Source: Linnemannia schmuckeri
Taxonomy: Eukaryota > Mortierellomycota > Mortierellomycetes > Mortierellales > Mortierellaceae
DNA length: 64,000 bases
Direction: 5' to 3'
NCBI GenBank assembly: GCA_029449235.1
Contig: JANATG010000011.1
Location: 1,766,001 to 1,830,000 of the forward strand
Shown here: piece after piece, positions 59,208 to 64,000 of the stretch
Layout of the letters: each line of letters opens with the position of its first letter
Numbering within the stretch: the stretch's first letter is position 1
Position numbers and translations under genes: made by a program
The notes under the pieces: generated by a model
Databases searched by the model: none
Told to the model about the DNA's origin: nothing
The model's input: the letters and a program-made list of their open reading frames with translations, nothing else

Positions 59208-60798
59208 TCACGAAAACCGTGACACGCGCGTGCCCTTAGTAGAAGAAGGGAGAGCAGCAGTAGCAGCAGCACCATCAGATGCAACAGCAGAAGTGCCATT
59301 GCTGACATTCATATTGAGCTCTCCCCGGAGATAAGGTTCCACCTGCTCGATCGTAAATGGTAACGTCAAAATAGGAAGAGGCCTGTGGTAGAGCGATGTA
59401 ATGTGTCCTGCAATGTTCTCGATATCCTCTAGCTTAGCATCCAGTACCTCCCACCACGCAGGACTCGTCGGCAGCGCCACATTTTCCTTCCTTGCCGCCA
59501 ACCAAATCACACTGCATGCAATCGTCGGGGGCTGATAGCAAATGTATATACTCGTCCTCAGCCTAATTTGGACACCCATTGGAAAAAAATAGAAAAATAT
59601 GTGTCAGTATCATGTTGTTGTATATTTCTGACCTTCCTGCTACTGTATGTCCAACGCGGATTTGTGATGCGGAGGAAAATAATAGCGATGGAAAGAGTAT
59701 CAAATCGTTTACCCATCATTCAAGTAGCTCCAGGCCAGTTGCGGGATGATCGGATGGTCCATGAGCTCCAGCACTTTGAGATAGTTGATCATGATGGCAT
59801 ATGGGGTTTGAACATGCACATTGAACGACAATTTCTTCAAAATCTGCATCTCTGCCACTACCGTCGCATCCTTCAATGTGTAAAACGTCTATTCGAGATA
59901 TAAAAGTAATAAAGGTTGATTAGTTTTCTCAGGCAAACAGCTCTCTGAACAAAGAAAAAGAAAGTAGCATAGATTCCCTTTTGCGAGATACATATTGTAG
60001 CCAAGACTCGAATCGCTCGCTTACTTGTTGGTACGCTGGCATGGGGTCGAGGGGTAGACGGTGAAATTTCTTGATGAGATGATCAAAGACATTCGTCAGG
60101 TCCAAAAACCGAATGGGACACTCTTCCACTTTGGCAGCCAAGAATACTGATCCCATGCTGATATCCTTGATGGTGTTGGTGTAAAAAGGTCGTATTTTTG
60201 GTGGTGTTGTTTGTGTTGTATCATGATTCATGATCAATCGCCGTCCGCGAAATATGTGAAGTAGAAAATGAGGAAGGGAAATGGTGAGTGCGTGTAGTAT
60301 CAGTCAGCTTGCCATGTTAACAATTATAAATTGAATCTATGGGTAGAAAGTGGAGAAGAGTACTTACTCTGACGGCAAATTTCCGAAGTGAGGCCTGATA
60401 AAAGAACCGCTGAAAGAGGATCTGTCCCGTTGCCATGGCGACTTGCGGCCTATATCGATCCAAAATAAATCAACGTTAAGAAACGCGTCAAATAATGGTA
60501 TTTCGTGGCATCGTTCCTGCTTTTCTAGTATTCTCCTGTATCTCTGCTCTTTCATCCTATATATAACATATATAGGATCCTCCTGCTTCTTCAGTGCCCT
60601 TTTACCCCATTCCTGAAAGGTAACAGAAGGATAAACTTACAGTTTCAAGAGGATGCCGGCGTGTTGAATGAGATGACATCCTAGCTGGCGGAGATGATCC
60701 TCCTGTTCCTCAGTAATGCCGTCTTGCCGTGAAGGTGTCTGTTGGAGCTGCTCGAGTGTCAGCAGCGCATTCTGCAGCGATAACTTGACTTGCGACAT
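59208..60798 (-). CDS. Cyclin L-like cyclin (transcription/splicing CDK partner)
   Basis: Five exons (60798-about 60641, 60449-60368, 60165-60025, 59888-59713, 59562-59208) join in phase to give 303 residues. The first cyclin box contains LIQHAGILLKL, then PQVAMATGQILFQRFFYQAS, then SVFLAAKVEECP and LTNVFDHLIKKFHRLPLDP. The second contains LRTSIYICYQPPTIACSVIW. These are hallmark cyclin L strings (QVAMATGQxLFQRFFY and the AAGILL-like lead). Animal cyclin L pairs with CDK11 and carries a C-terminal Arg/Ser domain for splicing speckles. This protein ends shortly after the cyclin fold with an Ala/Ser-rich tail and no RS domain, as in other compact fungal forms. Four of the five exons are under 180 nt, making this one of the most finely split genes here. 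Confidence 0.88.
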
Positions 60799-62007
60799 GG
60801 TTGTAGGGTGGTTGTTGCTGTTGCTACGAGATGTTTGAGCTGTTAGTGATCTCGTCTCACCTTGTCAAAGGGTGAGAGAATGAATTTGGCTCGGAAAGGC
60901 AGTCCCTGCGTGGCTATGGTGGTGAGTTATGCACGTGACAATTTCTCCCAAATTCATACATAAAAAAAGGTGCCTCTGGGCTTGGTTTGCTGGGAACCGC
61001 ACTTACTCCCCTACACACGACGTCAGGATGCGGTCATGTTATAGGGTGCGAACTAACTACACTGTAGCAATGCAAACCTACAGTAGTACCGAATGAAAAG
61101 AAAAAAAAAAAAAAACTTTGCCAAATAAAAACCGTTGTGTGGGATAACGATGATAGACGCGCATGAACAACAAATAAAAAAGTGTATCTTGAATAGGAAG
61201 GTCATCACTGGTGTCATACTTCTCGCTTTTTGGCGCCTTTTTTTTCCTGGCTCATCATCACATCACACCCTTTGCACTCGCATTGATATCAGCCCAAGTA
61301 CTCGTTCGTTCTTCTTTGGTTCGCAGGGTGTCTTGTTCACTAGTTGCTGACGATTCGCGATGATCCACTTATGAACCAATGGTCCACATAAAAGACACCA
61401 GTCATCCCCAGCTCTCCTCTACTTTTCTCACCTTTTTTTTTTTCTTTTTTTTTCTTCACGGTTCTCTTTCTTTTCTTCTTCTCTCTCTCACTCTTACTTG
61501 CCCCCTTTCTTTTCCAATTGCACCCACATATCATCATCACCTATCCAATATCTCTTTCATCTATCCCCTTTTTCACCCTCTTCTCTTTTCTCTTTTCTTT
61601 TTTCTCTTTTCTTTTCTCTTTTCTCTTTTCTCTTCACCTACACCACCAGTTCTCACGTTTCTATTCACTTTGTACATACATAACATAACATTCATCCTGT
61701 AAAAAAAGTAAGGGGAATAACGCGTGAGTTCATATCTTGTTCTGCTGTAGAGATTCTCTTTGGCACATACACACCACCATCAACAGGCAGCCCCTTCTTC
61801 TTCTTCTCCGTCTCGCTGCTCTCTTATCCACACGTCGTTGTTTTTGTCGCTTTTTTCTTCCTTTCTTTTATTCATTCATTCATTCATTCATTCGCCGCTA
61901 CATTCCATTCCCTCTAACAAACTCATTAACATACCTTAACACACTCTCTCACCATAGCCGCATACTTCGTTCCAAAAGGACCAGAAGAAGAACGACTAAA
62001 AAAAACA
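60799..62007. other. Divergent intergenic region
   Basis: It holds an ACTGTAGCAA element at 61061-61070 and an inverted ACTGTAGGTT at 61075-61084, about 265-290 bp upstream of the cyclin L start. A C/T-rich leader (61400-61680, with repeated TTTTCTC units) and an ATTC repeat (about 61869-61892) lie before the plus-strand gene. The short frames are low complexity. Confidence 0.5.
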
Positions 62008-64000
62008 ATGTCTTCAGCAAAAGCTAGGGCTAAAGGAGGCAACGTAAGTAACACTTGTCTATATATCATTTGCACACGAGCCATTTCTCACACGTCCTTG
62101 TGTAATACCGACGGAGTAGCGTGATAGCATGAGACAGTGGTTTGTGCGTATTCAACAACAAACAAACAGATGTTAACCATGTCACAATCGGCTCTCATGA
62201 CGAACAAATATCCTCAAACTAGTCGCCGACATCAAGTCCTCCCCTGCCACCAGCACCCACGATGGCCAAGAACAGAGGAGCGGCAGCACCCCATCACTAC
62301 CAAACCGAGTTGGCGTCACCAGAGGCGGCAGCAGCAGCAGCAGCAGTAAAGGCGAGCGGCGGATTGACACCTACCAGGACTCGGTCCAACAACAACATCA
62401 AGGGAGCCACATCCGCTCCACAAGGAGAGCCTCAGATAGTTCAAGCTCCACCAGCACTCGCCAACGGCGTCGACGTCATCCACTCTACGACCCTGCAGAA
62501 GAAGTCGTCGTTGAGACGACTGGTTACGCGAGGACTTTTGCTCTACCTGGGCTACACCTTCTTCTTTGTCTGCCCTTCCCTCCCCAACTCCAAGTCGAAC
62601 CTTGTCTGCGACAGTGTTGCGTCTGCTCAGGACCGACTCCGGCCCTATGCTGATCCCGTTGTCGGAAAGGTCGGCGAGACCTATAAGACTTATGGAGAGC
62701 CCTATGTTGATCAATATGGCCGCCCCATCTATGCTAAGGGTCAAAAGTACTATGTCGACGTCGCCCAACCTGCCTTCAAGACCGCCTCAGTCAAGGCCAA
62801 GGATGCCTATCACCAGTACGCTCACCCTCATGTCAACAAAGCCTATCAGACTGTTTACACCCCTAAGGTCAAGGCCCATGTCAACCGTGCCCAGACTGCC
62901 TTCAATGGATACCAAAAGCAGGCCCAGGACCAGCTTGTCTATGCCCGCAAGTTGTCCCAAGACGCTAACGACCATGTCTGGCGTCTCCATGCTGCCCATG
63001 TCCAACCTGTGGTCGACAAGGTGACCCCTCATGCCAAGGTCGCCTGGAACCATGCCTCTGTCGGCACCAACCGTGCCTACAATACTGCCAGTGACCTCTA
63101 CCTCAAGCACATCAACCCTTACGCCCTACAGACCTACGCCGTTATTCGTGATGCCGTCGACAACGTCAAGGAGAGTTTTGCTTTCCACACTGACGAGATT
63201 TGGGGCACAAAGCTGAGCAAGAAGCACAAAAAGTCGAAGGCTGCCCGTGCTGCCGACGCCGCTGCCGATAAGGCCCGCCAGGCCAAGCTCGCTGCCGAGC
63301 GCGCTGCCGAGCGCGCTGCTGAGCAGGCTACTAAGAAGTTCAAGCACGAGCCCGAGCCCGAGACCCTCAAGGACACCCTGTTGAAGAAGGCCGCGGAAGC
63401 TCAGAGGCTTGCTGAAGAGTACGCCGAGGGTGCCAGGGAGGCCATCCACGACACGGTTGTTGGCGCTCAGAAGGCCGCTGGTGACTATTCGGATACTATC
63501 AAGGCTGCCGTTTACGGAAGTGCTGGCGAGGCCAAGAAGGCTGCGGACAAGGCCCCCCAGGCTGCCAAGGATGCCCAGACGGCTGCTGCTGAGAAGGCAC
63601 ATGACGCTCAGAAGGCGGCCGAGGAATTTATCGAGAACACCCGCGATGCCGCTGCCAAGAGAGCTCAGGATGCCCAGAAGGCTACTAGTGACGAGGCCCA
63701 GTATTTGAAGAAGATGGCGGACGACAAGGTTCATGAGGCTAGCAAGCTGTCGGAGCGGATCAGAAAGACTGTCGTAGAGAAGGCCCACGAGGCTCAGGAG
63801 GCTGTTGCTCGTCAAGCCAAGCACTTCCGCCATGCTGCTCAGGAGCAGGCTGAGCACGTCCAGGAAGCTGGTGCTCATCTCCGAGATCGCGTCGTTGGAG
63901 CAGGCTATGATGCCAAGGAAGCTGTTGACAAGGAAGCCGAGTACGTTGCCGATGTCGCCTACAAGAGAAAACAGCAAGCGGAGAACGAGGCCAGAAAGTT
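62008..64000 (+). CDS. Membrane-anchored protein with Tyr/Pro repeats and long Ala/Lys/Glu helical repeats (partial; She10/Osw7-like?)
   Basis: Exon 1 (62008-62043, MSSAKARAKGGN) joins in phase 0 to exon 2 at 62223, which stays open to the window end (over 600 residues). One transmembrane helix lies at about 111-128 (LVTRGLLLYLGYTFFFVC) after a Lys/Arg patch. Next come repeats built on Tyr-x-x-Pro (RLRPYADPVVG, YGEPYVDQYGRPIY, HPHVNKAYQTVYTPKVKAHV), a pattern seen in fungal She10/Osw7-like proteins of the secretory pathway. From about 400 onward are repeated amphipathic 11-residue-like helices rich in Ala, Lys, Glu and Asp (DAQKAAEEF, EAKKAADKAPQAAKDAQ), resembling LEA or apolipoprotein-type lipid-binding helices. 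The family name is tentative. The C-terminus lies outside the window. The first ATG of the open exon was taken as the start. Confidence 0.6.

Noticed and set aside
1..64000. CRISPR array, operons or prophage elements
   Set aside because: Genes are spliced and separately promoted; no spaced direct repeats of CRISPR type and no phage genes were seen.

Overview
The window is nuclear DNA of a filamentous, early-diverging fungus. It has spliceosomal GT-AG genes with introns mostly of 50-200 nt and TAG/CAG acceptors, moderate GC, and long pyrimidine-rich leaders. Its gene set fits Mucoromycota, most plausibly the Mortierella/Linnemannia group: a cyclin L, a MYSM1-like histone deubiquitinase, a DMP/DUF679 membrane protein, a GT69 mannosyltransferase, an MgtA-type P-ATPase and a UPF0324 transporter. 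The lineage is inferred from gene content, not from a search. Gene models were built by joining reading frames across splice sites so that phase is kept at every junction.

Layout, left to right. A partial TTC7/Ypp1-like gene (minus, 1-1410) is cut by the window edge. A six-exon Myb plus JAMM/MPN gene follows (minus, 3536-6943). A 6.5-kb stretch without a gene then leads to a GLI/ZIC-like zinc-finger gene (plus, 13427-16014), which converges on mitochondrial bL34 (minus, 16403-17544). The next 4.5 kb is poorly explained and may hide an unrecognised many-exon gene near 18.6-20.0 kb. INO80 subunit B/Ies2 (22016-24371), a Ser/Thr-rich single-pass membrane protein (24513-27307), a UPF0324/YeiH-type transporter (28124-30312) and an intronless MgtA-type ATPase (32505-35642) are all on the minus strand.

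The GT69 mannosyltransferase gene (plus, 38969-41697) is followed by a mitochondrially targeted Ohr peroxidase (minus, 41881-42864), a CYSTM-type small protein (plus, 44744-46212) and the DMP-like gene (minus, 47297-49090). Next come a TRIP12/Ufd4-type armadillo protein without a HECT domain (plus, 52753-56149), an F-box gene (minus, 57334-58949), cyclin L (minus, 59208-60798) and a partial helical-repeat membrane protein (plus, 62008 to the edge).

There is no operon-like organisation and no clear metabolic cluster. Shared themes are ubiquitin and chromatin (MYSM1-like, Ies2, F-box, Ufd4-like) and membrane transport (UPF0324 and MgtA-type side by side). I saw no rRNA, tRNA, CRISPR array or intact transposon. 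The least expected items are the HECT-less Ufd4-like gene, the fungal DMP protein, the two bacterial-type transporters, two independent 11-nt microexons and the uninterpreted blocks at 18.6-20.0 and 50.4-51.5 kb.
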